Shown here one piece after another: positions 40,219 to 50,198 of a DNA stretch of 64,000 nucleotides. A program made the translations under genes and the position numbers. Within the stretch, counting starts at the first letter, position 1; every line of letters starts with the position of its first letter. The notes under the pieces were generated by a model that did not search any database, was not told the DNA's origin, and saw only the letters and a program-made list of their open reading frames with translations. Source of the stretch: Asparagopsis taxiformis (Eukaryota > Rhodophyta > Florideophyceae > Bonnemaisoniales > Bonnemaisoniaceae); the NCBI GenBank assembly GCA_030407315.1, contig JALQPE010000541.1, forward strand, positions 17,217 to 81,216, given 5' to 3'.

Positions 40219-41595
40219 ATGTTTAATCCCAAGGATAAAAGTGGAACGAAAAACGCCCTAAACGTCAATTCCACCGAAAAGTCAATACATGGTATCCTGC
40301 GAGACATCAGCTCATCAGAGAACGAGACCTACCAAGGCCTTCTGTCGAATGATGCAACCGAAAATAGTATTTCCCTTGACGACATGGGTGGGGTAAGGAG
40401 AACCAAGATCCTCCACACCCCCGGAAGGAACGACGAAATTGAGCGTAAATCCCGATACCCCGCGGAATCTCTCGTCGCATCACGCAGACTAACTGCTTCG
40501 TCCGAACTGCCGTCACATACACCCCCGCTTCAATCATCTCCTCCATCTTCGTGCACTGCTACCAAGGTTGAAATCGTTACGCTCAATGCTTTATCTGTCC
40601 CTTCCGCTGGATATGCAATACTTGATTTCCCTTCAGACTCCAACTCGCCAGAGAACATGACCTATCGGGCCCTTTTGTCGGATGACGCAACCAAAAATAG
40701 TATTGCCCTTTACGGCATGGGAGGGGTAGGGAAGACCACGATCGCGTGTGCCCTCGGAACAAACGAGATAATTAGGGATAAGTTCCCAGATGGTGTATTC
40801 TTCTTTCGACTCGGTCATGATATCTCGATGCCATCTTTCATTCGCCAGCACCAAAGACTCGTCAGAAGTGCACTTTCAGAATTTTTGGAAAACTTCAAAG
40901 AAATGGCTGCTTGTGAGGATTCGTACCGCCAGATGATTACTGAACTTACAAATCTTCTGAACGAAGACACAGAAGAAGTGTATGACGTGTTTATCAGTCA
41001 TGCTGGCCCCGACAAGTGGACCATTGCCAAGCCACTGTACGATCTACTGGTTTCACTTGGCTTGAAAGTGTTTCTGGACATAGCCGAGCTGCGACCTGGG
41101 CAGCACGCACCGCGGAAGATGATCCGTGCGATGCGAAGTGCGAAGATTGCTGTGGTGATTCTGTCGCCGGAATTTGCAGCTAGGAAGTGGACTATGAAGG
41201 AGTTGATCTGTTTCCTGGAGCGGTCCGGTGTGGGTGGTGAACGAGGAGTGATTATCATTCCTGTCTTCTATCGATTGCCACTGGATGGATGCAAGGACCA
41301 AAATTTGCTGGTCAGACTGAAGAACGAGGATGGAGAGAATGCACTTGCAGCGGACGGCTTTCTGGAGCGGATGGGGAAAGAGGGGAACTACGGAATGAAA
41401 GAAATTATGGATGCACTACGGGCGGTGACTGTAATGACGGGGATCGAGAATAAGAATGGGGTAGGGAATGGGAAAAGCGCTGGAGCGTTCGACGAGCGGA
41501 AGGAATTTGTCGGGAGCATCGGCGATGCCGTTGTCGAGGCGAATGGGCGACTGAAAAACGGACGAGCTGCTGGTCGCAGCGGCTCGCAAGAGTGA
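40219..41595 (+). CDS. P-loop/TIR domain protein, NB-ARC-like but truncated
   Basis: TIR domains act in immune and cell-death signalling, by assembly or by cleaving NAD. ATG at 40219 (458 residues); the frame is open further 5' without an ATG. Two related segments occur in tandem: the first (about residues 25-65) ends in a broken Walker A, DDMGGVRRTK; the second (about 120-180) has an intact one, YGMGGVGKTTIA, followed by DKFPDGVFFFRLG as in NB-ARC proteins. The nucleotide-binding domain then stops: no kinase-2 or GLPL motif is seen. A complete TIR domain follows (254-395: YDVFISHAGPDKW, KVFLDIAELRPG, VVILSPEFAARKWTMKELI), with E328 at the usual catalytic glutamate position. The C-terminus is low-complexity. 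P-loop before TIR is the reverse of plant TIR-NB-LRR order. No LRR or TPR. Confidence 0.8.
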   Translation: MFNPKDKSGTKNALNVNSTEKSIHGILRDISSSENETYQGLLSNDATENSISLDDMGGVRRTKILHTPGRNDEIERKSRYPAESLVASRRLTASSELPSHTPPLQSSPPSSCTATKVEIVTLNALSVPSAGYAILDFPSDSNSPENMTYRALLSDDATKNSIALYGMGGVGKTTIACALGTNEIIRDKFPDGVFFFRLGHDISMPSFIRQHQRLVRSALSEFLENFKEMAACEDSYRQMITELTNLLNEDTEEVYDVFISHAGPDKWTIAKPLYDLLVSLGLKVFLDIAELRPGQHAPRKMIRAMRSAKIAVVILSPEFAARKWTMKELICFLERSGVGGERGVIIIPVFYRLPLDGCKDQNLLVRLKNEDGENALAADGFLERMGKEGNYGMKEIMDALRAVTVMTGIENKNGVGNGKSAGAFDERKEFVGSIGDAVVEANGRLKNGRAAGRSGSQE

Positions 41596-41742
41596 CGGTG
41601 TTGGAGAACGCATTCTAGTAAAAACAATGATTCATGACGATTTCTATTTGCACGACGGGGAACTGCGGTGACCAACACTGCGAATCTGTGACGAATAGGG
41701 ACACGGCCGTTTGACCATCGGCCAACGCGAGCAGCTTGTATT

Positions 41743-41770
41743 GCATCGCATCGCATCGCATCGCATCGCA
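41743..41770 (+). repeat. (GCATC)n microsatellite
   Basis: Five and a half uninterrupted copies of GCATC, 150 bp downstream of the TIR gene stop. Confidence 0.9.
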
Positions 41771-42019
41771 GAGAAATGTGTGCACCACTGCGGCGACGAG
41801 CTGGACGAAAATATATTGATGCCCATCGCGATGCAGTCAGTGAGAAGCACACGGGTGGCGACCATGGTTTTCTCGGCAGTTTAGATTGATTGCATTGCGG
41901 GCGGAATGCGATTTGGAGGAGGACGCAAGGAGACTCGCAGCGTCGCGAAGCGTGCGGATTCGGGTTGCGGGGGGACGCTGATCGTTGGTAGTGCGACTGT
42001 TGGAAGTGAATAAAATTAA

Positions 42020-42670
42020 ATTTCGACAGATTCAGCGCATGGACTAGTGCAGCGGTTGTAGCATTTGGCAGTTGATGGAGATAGAAGACATGGACTGCGC
42101 GTCTATGCGCAGAACGAGTGTTTCGGCAACGCATGGACACGATCAACGCCAGCGAGGACACTTATTCGAGTCGAGCTCGCCTGAAGTAATGCACGGATGA
42201 TGACGCAACGTCCAAGCTTCGAAAAGCGCCAACGAAAATTGAGAGATTAGAAACATACAAAATTAAAAAAATATGAATTTCCAAATTTAGAGGGGTATTT
42301 TGCAAAGTTTGAAAAACACGCAAATCTGTACAGCCGCGCATTGTTTGTGTCGGTTTGTATCGGACCGCAACATGCCTCGCTTCGTTGCGCTGGTATCGCT
42401 CTCTCACAGCGCATGTCTCGTCTTGGTCGTGGTCGGTGTCACTCCTCCATTCATCGATTTGTACAGTCGCGCATAGGGCGACAGTTGGCAGCATTTGATT
42501 GCACACAACCAGGTCGGGATGTGATGTTACGTGGGCGACACGTGTGCACGTCAATGACGCAAGTTACCCAGCCACGACGCCGTGCGCGTATCCTCCCGTT
42601 TGCAATGTTCACGTCATGGCGCGAATGACACTGTAGCCTAATAGTGTTGCAAATGTCCGTAGCTTGTGAG
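42020..42670. repeat. Dispersed repeat, copy B
   Basis: Counterpart of the split copy at about 26980-27638 plus 39020-39490. It shares ATTCAGCGCATGGACTAGTG, a TTTTGCAAAGTTTGAAAAACACG-like stretch corresponding to the outer copia insertion site, GCATTTGATTGCACACAACCAGG, and GAATGACACTGTAGCC. Copies are well diverged and no coding capacity is seen. Confidence 0.45.
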
Positions 42671-42716
42671 AGTGTACGTAGAGAGCAGGGATAGCACCAT
42701 AACAGCGCGCTTAGTG

Positions 42717-42760
42717 TGTTGGACAATGGTAGCTCCTCGCCTACCTTCTTTTGTCTTTAC
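42717..42760 (+). repeat. Fragment of an outer-copia-type LTR
   Basis: TGTTGGACAATGGTAGCTCC and the following CTCGCCTACCTTCT, then TTTGTCTTTACT, match the first part of the outer copia LTR with a small deletion. Similarity ends near 42760. Probably an old, truncated solo LTR. Confidence 0.75.
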
Positions 42761-43576
42761 TGTAAGCTATTGGTCACTGCCAGTTATCCAACAGATTCTC
42801 AAGCCTGGAATTTCTACTCGGATGACGACACTCTGATTGGTTGAATGATGCGTGTCAGGACATCACAATCAGCTAATCAGTTGTCAAGTGATTCTATTCT
42901 GTACAAGTGTTTAGCACAACGCGCTAGATCTGTGAAGGGCAAAAAGATTTTCCGCGTGATGGACACTAGGTATCCTGTGAATAGTGCAACAGCGAGACAA
43001 GTCAGACAGTTGACATAGCGCTTGAGCAAGACTAAGGAATGCACTGGTGCACAGTGGTTCGCACCCAATTATTCAATTACATTGCTGAAAACCGATGGGC
43101 GGCGCAAAATCCTCACCAGCTCACGTTACACACAGCGTGCGACAACCGTGACCACCCCGCGACAAACCGTATGGCAAAAAATTCCATCTACTCCTTTCAA
43201 TCTCAATAGCCCATCCGACAATGCGGTTCTTCCCAAAGTCCCGATTACAGGCCTTTCAATTCCGAAACCCTCATGGTTGCGCCCTGATCGCTCTTGAATC
43301 TGATTGTTACAAAATGTCCCGTGTCAGTAATGCTTACAACTTCCACTAGTACCTACCCTGGTTATAGTAGGCTTTGTACTTTCCAGCTCGAGTGTTTATA
43401 TCTGGTAAGAAAAAACAAGAGATTATCCTACTGACAGAAATTCTGAAGACACCATAGCGATCTCTATGTCCAATAAAACGTTTCTACTCAACCTCAAAAA
43501 ACACAGGTGGGTTATACAGTAGCAGTCCTTGGTAGTTTTATAGAAATTGTCATCTCATGCTCTAGCTAGAATCGGG

Positions 43577-43584
43577 TATAAAAT
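43577..43584 (+). promoter_or_regulatory. TATA box of the ILEI-repeat gene
   Basis: TATAAAAT lies 82 bp before the ATG at 43659, the same spacing as at the secreted-protein gene (7221 to 7310). Confidence 0.6.
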
Positions 43585-43658
43585 AGCTTCAACAAATTGC
43601 TCCCGTCGCATTCATATCGATATCAACTTCGCCTTGAACGGCCTATCTCTTCTACACT

Positions 43659-46600
43659 ATGTCGCTCGTCATTGAGATTGCCAATACAGCCGATGAAAAC
43701 ATCATCCTCTATCGCTCGCACACTCACACCACCCCAATTGCCGACATCCTTGGCGGTGAATCCTATCGCATAGAAACCTTTTCTGCCGACCATTATCTCG
43801 TCGCCAAGGACCACATCATAGATACACAAAATGAAAATCTAGGCGCAGATCCATTCTTCCGCATCAAATATCTCGCTGACCAGAAACTTGCTTGGCACGG
43901 CCCAGGACCGCAGCCACAATGGGCCACACTTCCATATGGAGGAACCATGTATCCAGTGTACAACTCTGAACAATCTGGTTTATGTGCTCACAATAATACC
44001 TTCTACTTTCGCTATCGTAAATCAGTGACAATGCGCATAGTCGTCGACAAGGAGCTTCGCGTGCAGTCTTCTACGGTTACCAACTCATCTTCTGGTGAGG
44101 TTCTTGGAGCTTTCAAGCCATTTGACGATTTTGCTAATATATCCGTCTTCAGTGGTGCATGGGATGATGGGAATGATGCTAGCATCGTTGTAAACAATCG
44201 TGATGTTTATAACCTCAACCTCCCGGATCAACCTACCAAACCTTCTCGTGGTATGAACATTGCTGTCGTAGACAATGTTTCAGGAAACGTACTTGATGTT
44301 AAAACATTCGACACATATAACGAGAACTCTGGACCGATGACATCCTTCCTCAACGAGCTACCTGAAGGACATGTTGTTGTCATGGCTGTCATGAATGAGG
44401 CATCCTCTATGCTAGATGAAAACGCCAAGAAAGCCATTGAGAGACTTGGCAGCAAGCATATCCGTGAAGTGGGCTACTCCGACAGCTGGGCGTTGATTGG
44501 GCAGGTTGGAGCAGCACCTGGAAAAGTCTATGAGCAGTGCCGACCGAGGTATGGTGGTAGTGTATATGTGCGCGCTTTGAGGAATACGCTTCCGATCAAA
44601 ATTGAAGTGTTTGAGAACGAAAATGCATCTACTTTACCTGAAGAGATATCTATCAGAGAGAAAAATGGAGCATCTCCATCTTTGTTCCAAATTGATATTC
44701 ATCTTGAGTCTTATGGCTATCTTGATGGTGATAATGCTGTGATGAGAGTTCAGGGTCGGAATTTGTTCAATGCTGGACTTCCAGAACAGCCGACAAGTCC
44801 TAGTATGGGAATGAATGTCGCCGTTTTGGATGAAAACACGGGAAATTTGATGCATCTAGAAATTTTCGACACCTACACAAACAGTGCTGAACCATTCACA
44901 AACTTCCTCAACGCCCTGCCGCTTGGGAGGGTCGTACTTATTACTGTCAAGAATGAAGCTCAATACCAGTTGGATGAAGAAGCTTTCAAGGCAGTCGAGC
45001 GACTAGGAAGCACCTCTATTCGCAGCCTTACCTACGGTGGCAGTTACGCCATTATTGGTCAGGTTGGAGCGACTCCTGGAACGGTTTACGAAAAAGTCAG
45101 TGAGACTTATGCTGATGGTGTTGTCATTGATGCCAACCAAATTGCCATACCACTAAGAATTGACGAAAATAATCAAGTGCAGTCACCACACCTTGGTGGT
45201 CAGATTGTTGGGAATCTTGCTGCCCCCGGGTCGTCTATTGGCATTTCGGTCGAGAGTCGTGGAACAAAAGATGGGAATAGAGCCTTTATTTCTGTGGCAG
45301 GCCGTGGTGTATTTTCGATTGGACTTCGTGATCAACCGACAGAAACCTCCAGAGGAATGAATGTAGTCCAGTTGAATCAAGTTCGTGGACATATAGTTGA
45401 TGTCAAAGTTTTTGACACGTACAAAGCGAAAGCTGAAGCGAAAGCTTTCACGAATTATCTCAATCACGAAGTTCCGAATGGTCGCATTGTGATCATTGCT
45501 ATCAATGGAGAGGCTTCATACTTCTTGGGCGAAGAAGTGATGCAAGCAATCGAACGAATCGGCAGCACACATATTCGCAAACTGCGTGAGGCTGACAACT
45601 GGTGCATCATTGGACAGGTCGGTGCTGTTCCTGGAACTGTACCAGAAATGTATTCTCCAAGTAATGCCGGCCCAGCCAAGCTCCAACTTCACCTCCCACT
45701 TCAGTCTCTACTTTCACATGGCACAAATGTACGTGTCTACTCAGAAGGGGGGAACGTGGGGAAAAGTTGCAAGGTGCAAGTAAATGGGAACACCGTGGAA
45801 ACTTTCCCGAATGAATATGGTCTGCACGTCGCAGTTGTCAGTCCAGAGGGTGTTGTTTCACAAACGAAAGTTTTCCAAACCAATATTGATGATAATGCAA
45901 GTGATTCTTTTGCTTCATGGGTGGATACACTTCCATTCGGTACTTGTGTTGCTATTGCAATCAGGTACAGTGCTGCAGAGAAATTGACTACTCGGGCTCG
46001 CAATGCACTTCGATCCCTTGGTGCAAAGTTAGTGGACTTCATTGCCATCTACCATTCATATGCTCTAGTCGGTTTCAAAGGTGTTTCCAATGTCGTAGTA
46101 GCTGAGGAACACAGTGCTTCTCAAGCATGCACAGTGGTTTACGATATGATCCCAGAAGCAGCAGGGGGTGTAGCTGGAATCAATGGCCAGACGGAAGGCT
46201 TCTCAGTCACTCTGAATTCATCAGGATCTTCTTCGCACTCTTTTTCCCGTATCGCTGTTGATGAAATTTTGGTTGGATCACCTGTTGTCGGTGTCAACGT
46301 AGCCGTTATTGACCCATCCTCTGGAATCGTGATGGAAACTCAGTCCTTCGACATATCAAGCGGTGCACATCAGGCAGACGATCTTGCAGAGTTTATCAAA
46401 CAAATTAGTCTCGGTATGCTAGTTGCTCTGGTGATTCAGGGTAACGCTGTGTCCAAACTGACGGAGAGTAGCAAGCAGGCAATTTATTCTCTCGGAAGTA
46501 GGTTCATATATGAACTTCAACCAGAGTGGTCTTGGGTATGCCTTGGTCGAAAAGGGGCAGCCCCAGGAAGTGCGCATGACTATGTCGCCCAAAGTGGACT

Positions 46601-48326
46601 GGGTTCTATTGGGTTCTCAACTTGGCATCCTCTCGATAGTGGTTTATGCGGGTCACGTAGCTCTCTGCAGAATCTGAGTGTTGCGATTGATGGGGCTAAT
46701 GAAGAAAACAGGGGAGGAACCGTCAAACTCAATGGTATGAATATTGGTAAGAAGAGCAAAGGATTGCAAATCGTGATGTTCAATGAAAAAACAGGTGATC
46801 AGATCATGAACAAATCATGGCCACTCTATGTCTATCCAGATGAAGCAGGGAGATTGAAACCGATGCTAAATTGCAAGGATTGCATACTAGCAATATCCCA
46901 AGTTGATGACGATGGAGACAACATGAGAAATAAGATATCACGTGAGGGTGATGTAATTGGTTCTCGGCCGAGTTGGTCATTTATTGGAAGAGAATCAGAC
47001 CTGGGCGAAATAGATTCGTCTGCAATTGTAATCAACTCAACATCGCCTTCATCTTCATCCTACCGATTCATACCCACAAACACTATTGGTGACGTCGCTA
47101 CATCCGATATATGGCTGCGTTCATCGGCAACTTCAGAGAACTCGTCGATGATGGTAATCGACAAAACAAAGATGAATGTCTCGGGACCGGGGTTGCACGT
47201 CGCTGTCTTGGAAAGGAGTGACAGTGCAGTAGATTTTCATACGTTTGACATTGAGAATGATGAATCGGCTGGCGATAAATTTGCGGACGTAATCAACAAT
47301 TTGGTTGCCAGCAGCATTGTCGCAATTGTTGTATCCGGTGGAACAAGCTCAAAACTGAGTGCCCGGGCGCAAGAATCGATGAAAAGTCTCGGCAGTTCTC
47401 GTTACAGCGAATTGACCAGTGGTTCGTCCTGGGCGTTCATCGGCACCACTGACAATGAGGTTGATGGTGTGTTTGAATCTGGAATTGAAGACGGAGCGGT
47501 AGTAATTGCTGCCAACGTGCCACGTCAGAAAAGAATTTTGAATGATTTCGAACACAATCCTGGTGTCCAGAATGCACTGCGAGTTTCTTTCAATAGGGTT
47601 GAGTTTGATGATGCGTTCTCTTTGTTTTTCAGAGCGGCTAATGTGAGGGCATCACGTGAAAAGTGTGATAGAGGAGAAGAAAAGATTGAGCAACGAGGAC
47701 CAATTCGAAGGGCAGTATTTGTGGCTGCGCGCACGCCAACGAAGACATGTCAGGAGCTCGGAAAATATGTTGACAAGGTGATTTCAGACCAGAGACGCTA
47801 TTTAGGAAATGCCAAGCACATTGGCGAGACGCACACGCTAGTCCTTGGTCGTGGCTCTGGCCAAGAAGCCACGAAAACGAACTTTTTCAACACATTGAAT
47901 GACATCTTGGACCAAACGATCAGTGGAGATGAAATCGTACTTTCGTTCATCGGCTTCAACGTGATTGAAGACGGCAAAAAGAAGCGTGCGGGACTGAAAC
48001 TATGGAAGGATGCTTTGCGCGAAAAGCAGGAGATATTGTACGACGATGAAATCGATGCAATGATCAGAGAGTCAGGGAAAGACGTGAAGTTGAGGCGCTG
48101 GCTGAGTGGACAATTCGAAAATGTCTCAAACATTCCATTCCCGACAGTGAGAACTCATAAGACGGAGGATAACGAGGCTGGAGAAGAGCGAGTGTCGGAA
48201 AGGCTGGAGGTGAGGGTGAGTCAAACGGGACGCGAATGTTATGCGGGCAGCGTGATGGAGGCTTACATGAAAACGTTGAAGGATATGTCTCGTTTCTTGC
48301 AGCCGTCAGACTGTTTTCAAAACTGA
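43659..48326 (+). CDS. Seven ILEI/FAM3-type repeats plus caspase-like domain, 1555 residues
   Basis: Intronless giant gene. Residues 1-150 are an unidentified N-terminal region without a signal peptide. Seven repeats of about 115-140 residues follow, at roughly 160-295, 345-480, 527-665, 690-815, 848-975, 1005-1118 and 1147-1275. The best have the FAM3/ILEI core: RGMNIAVVDNVSGNVLDVKT, FDTY, a hydrophobic LP.G.VV..AV.NEAS, then ERLGS.HIR and SWALIGQVGAAPGKVYE. Repeats 4-7 are progressively more diverged. Residues 1350-1545 look like a caspase/metacaspase p20 fold: ATKTNFFNTLNDIL, GDEIVLSFIGF where active enzymes have SGHG, then ILYDDEIDAMI. I find neither the catalytic His nor a DxCHSG cysteine, so it is probably a pseudo-enzyme. 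FAM3-type domains are known from secreted animal proteins and glycan-related enzymes; the function here is unknown. Confidence 0.75.
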   Translation: MSLVIEIANTADENIILYRSHTHTTPIADILGGESYRIETFSADHYLVAKDHIIDTQNENLGADPFFRIKYLADQKLAWHGPGPQPQWATLPYGGTMYPVYNSEQSGLCAHNNTFYFRYRKSVTMRIVVDKELRVQSSTVTNSSSGEVLGAFKPFDDFANISVFSGAWDDGNDASIVVNNRDVYNLNLPDQPTKPSRGMNIAVVDNVSGNVLDVKTFDTYNENSGPMTSFLNELPEGHVVVMAVMNEASSMLDENAKKAIERLGSKHIREVGYSDSWALIGQVGAAPGKVYEQCRPRYGGSVYVRALRNTLPIKIEVFENENASTLPEEISIREKNGASPSLFQIDIHLESYGYLDGDNAVMRVQGRNLFNAGLPEQPTSPSMGMNVAVLDENTGNLMHLEIFDTYTNSAEPFTNFLNALPLGRVVLITVKNEAQYQLDEEAFKAVERLGSTSIRSLTYGGSYAIIGQVGATPGTVYEKVSETYADGVVIDANQIAIPLRIDENNQVQSPHLGGQIVGNLAAPGSSIGISVESRGTKDGNRAFISVAGRGVFSIGLRDQPTETSRGMNVVQLNQVRGHIVDVKVFDTYKAKAEAKAFTNYLNHEVPNGRIVIIAINGEASYFLGEEVMQAIERIGSTHIRKLREADNWCIIGQVGAVPGTVPEMYSPSNAGPAKLQLHLPLQSLLSHGTNVRVYSEGGNVGKSCKVQVNGNTVETFPNEYGLHVAVVSPEGVVSQTKVFQTNIDDNASDSFASWVDTLPFGTCVAIAIRYSAAEKLTTRARNALRSLGAKLVDFIAIYHSYALVGFKGVSNVVVAEEHSASQACTVVYDMIPEAAGGVAGINGQTEGFSVTLNSSGSSSHSFSRIAVDEILVGSPVVGVNVAVIDPSSGIVMETQSFDISSGAHQADDLAEFIKQISLGMLVALVIQGNAVSKLTESSKQAIYSLGSRFIYELQPEWSWVCLGRKGAAPGSAHDYVAQSGLGSIGFSTWHPLDSGLCGSRSSLQNLSVAIDGANEENRGGTVKLNGMNIGKKSKGLQIVMFNEKTGDQIMNKSWPLYVYPDEAGRLKPMLNCKDCILAISQVDDDGDNMRNKISREGDVIGSRPSWSFIGRESDLGEIDSSAIVINSTSPSSSSYRFIPTNTIGDVATSDIWLRSSATSENSSMMVIDKTKMNVSGPGLHVAVLERSDSAVDFHTFDIENDESAGDKFADVINNLVASSIVAIVVSGGTSSKLSARAQESMKSLGSSRYSELTSGSSWAFIGTTDNEVDGVFESGIEDGAVVIAANVPRQKRILNDFEHNPGVQNALRVSFNRVEFDDAFSLFFRAANVRASREKCDRGEEKIEQRGPIRRAVFVAARTPTKTCQELGKYVDKVISDQRRYLGNAKHIGETHTLVLGRGSGQEATKTNFFNTLNDILDQTISGDEIVLSFIGFNVIEDGKKKRAGLKLWKDALREKQEILYDDEIDAMIRESGKDVKLRRWLSGQFENVSNIPFPTVRTHKTEDNEAGEERVSERLEVRVSQTGRECYAGSVMEAYMKTLKDMSRFLQPSDCFQN

Positions 48327-48420
48327 TTTAATTCAATATTAAATTAGTTTGGTTTAGTAACGCTGGTAAAGAACAAAACTTCAATACATTACTGCGCCTC
48401 TTGTTGTTCACTACGGTGTT

Positions 48421-48760
48421 GAAAAGGGGGCCTCAGACAGTACTGCGAGACAGTGATTTTTACTGTCTGAGACAGTAAAAATCACTATGCGGCAAATGAA
48501 AATTAATGCCACACTTGGAGACAGTGATTTGCACTGTCTGGCAGACAGTACGGAACACTGTCTGCAGACAGTAAAAAACACTGTCTCACAGTACTGTCTG
48601 AGGCAGTGAATGGAGACAGTAAAAATTAATGATTTATTCAATAGTTGGATATGATGTAATTTACTGTACTGGGCAGTGTTGGCGGATAGTGTTTTGTATT
48701 GGCCAAGGCAACATGGCCGGATAGTGAAATACGCTGCCTGGGACAATAGATGGAACCAAC
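48421..48760. repeat. Degenerate CAGT/ACTG palindrome tract
   Basis: Begins 95 bp after the ILEI gene. It contains the 35-bp inverted repeat at 48452-48486 (AGTGATTTTTACTGTC ... GACAGTAAAAATCACT) and several weaker copies of GACAGT...ACTGTC. It runs into the regular 35-bp array. Confidence 0.7.
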
Positions 48761-48770
48761 ACGGTGCACT

Positions 48771-49356
48771 GTCCTGGGCAGTACCTGGAGACAGTGATTT
48801 TCACTGTCCTGGGCAATACCTGGAGACAGTGATTTTCACTGTCCTGGGCAGTACCTGGAGACAGTGATTTTCACTGTCCTGGGCAGTACCTGTAGACAGT
48901 ACTTTGTGCTGCCCTGGGCAGTACCTGTAGACAGTACTTTGTGCTGCCCTGGGCAGCACCTGTAGACAGTACTTTGTGCTGCCCTGGGCAGCACCTGTAG
49001 ACAGTACTTTGTGCTGCCCTGGGCAGCACCTGTAGACAGTACTTTGTGCTGCCCTGGGCAGCACCTGTAGACAGTACTTTGTGCTGCCCTGGGCAGCACC
49101 TGTAGACAGTACTTTGTGCTGCCCTGGGCAGCACCTGTAGACAGTATTTCGTGCTGCCCTGGGCAGCACCTGTAGACAGTATTTCGTGCTGCCCTGGGCA
49201 GCACCTGTAGACAGTACTTTGTGCTGCCCTGGGCAGCACCTGTAGACAGTATTTCGTGCTGCCCTGGGCAGCACCTGGAGACAGTATTTCGTGCTGCCCT
49301 GGGCAGCACCTGGAGACAGTATTTCGTGCTGCCCTGGGCAGCACCTGGAGACAGTA
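48771..49356. repeat. 35-bp tandem array, 17 units, palindromic
   Basis: CCTGGGCA recurs 17 times at exact 35-bp steps from 48773 to 49333, with no length change. Unit types change in blocks: the first units carry GGAGACAGTGATTTTCACTG, the middle ones GTAGACAGTACTTTGTGCTG, the last ones GGAGACAGTATTTCGTGCTG. Most units contain the palindrome GTGCTGCCCTGGGCAGCAC. Because 35 is not a multiple of 3 and no frame meets a stop, all three minus-strand frames read the same 35-residue peptide cyclically; these are not genes. Confidence 0.95.
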
Positions 49357-50057
49357 AAAGTAGTGTCCTGATATAGTAAAATTCGGTGTCTGGGAGTGGT
49401 GGATGAGATGGAGCGTCACGCTGTCGTGGGCATCTTTCTGGGGTAGAGGAAGGCAGTTCTAGCGCTATGAGGATGGGGCATGGACGGTATTCATATGGGA
49501 ATGGACAGAATAGTACGGCTAGGAATTTTTATTTCGTAGTGACTATGAGCTAGCGAGAGGTATACGCGGTAGGATAGGTAGCAATCTAAGAGGGTGCGAT
49601 ATGGGAAGCTTCACTCTGGATTTGTTTATTTGCGCAGGCTACATTGAGAATAAACAATCCCTATGTTAAAAATGCTACTACAACTAACACTATTCCGACG
49701 AGTAAAACTAAAACTACTAGAAAAGTCTAGAAATCTATCAACTGATTGAGCTGCATGAATAAGCTAGGAAATGAAGAGAAGAAGAAAAAATGACGTAGAG
49801 AAAGGAAACAAGTTAGTGACGTTGAATTGGAGAGGGAAATTGATGGTGATTAGGAGACTAACGTACCTTAACAAATACCATTGCATCCCAAATTGAGATA
49901 TGTACTCACAGGCAGAAAAGAAAATTAGTGGAGAAGTGGTAAGAGAGAAAGATAAATGAAAGTAGAATTGGAACACTCACCGACTGGAAACCTGAGAAAG
50001 AGAAAACGAATAGAAAACTGGGTTAGTGGCGTGAGTTGTGGAAACGTACCATCATGG
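49357..50057. other. Intergenic, nothing recognised
   Basis: AT-rich sequence with no frame longer than about 70 codons and no motif. Confidence 0.5.
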
Positions 50058-50198
50058 TTCATATCCGTCGGAGACAAAGCAACAACTTTGGCCTTGGGAG
50101 CCGTATTGATGATCTAAAACTTACGCTTTGGAAGCAGTTTAGATGATCTATACGGCTTCCACGGCCAGGGTTGTTGCTTTGCTTCCGACGGATATGAA
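50058..50198. repeat. Long imperfect hairpin, 141 bp
   Basis: The left arm starts TTCATATCCGTCGGAGACAA and continues through GCAACAACTTTGGCCTTGG to GATGATCT. The right arm is its complement, ending GCTTTGCTTCCGACGGATAT then GAA. Arms are about 53 nt with a few mismatches, and the loop is about 30 nt. It has the size and imperfect pairing of a small-RNA precursor, but could also be a MITE. Confidence 0.7.

Larger units (their letters stand above)
41596..43576. other. Intergenic with repeats, no gene seen
   Basis: Holds a (GCATC)n microsatellite (41743-41770), the second copy of the dispersed repeat (about 42020-42670) and a copia LTR fragment (42717-42760). A 257-codon minus-strand frame (41388-42161) mostly mirrors the 3' end of the TIR gene and shows no domain. 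Confidence 0.5.

Noticed and set aside
48771..49356. CRISPR-like array
   Set aside because: The whole 35-bp unit repeats with no unique spacers, and the window is eukaryotic.
48801..49419. 157-182-residue repetitive ORFs (QVLPRAAQSTVY type)
   Set aside because: The same peptide appears in all three minus-strand frames because the 35-bp unit is stop-free and not a multiple of three; no start context or non-repeat domain.
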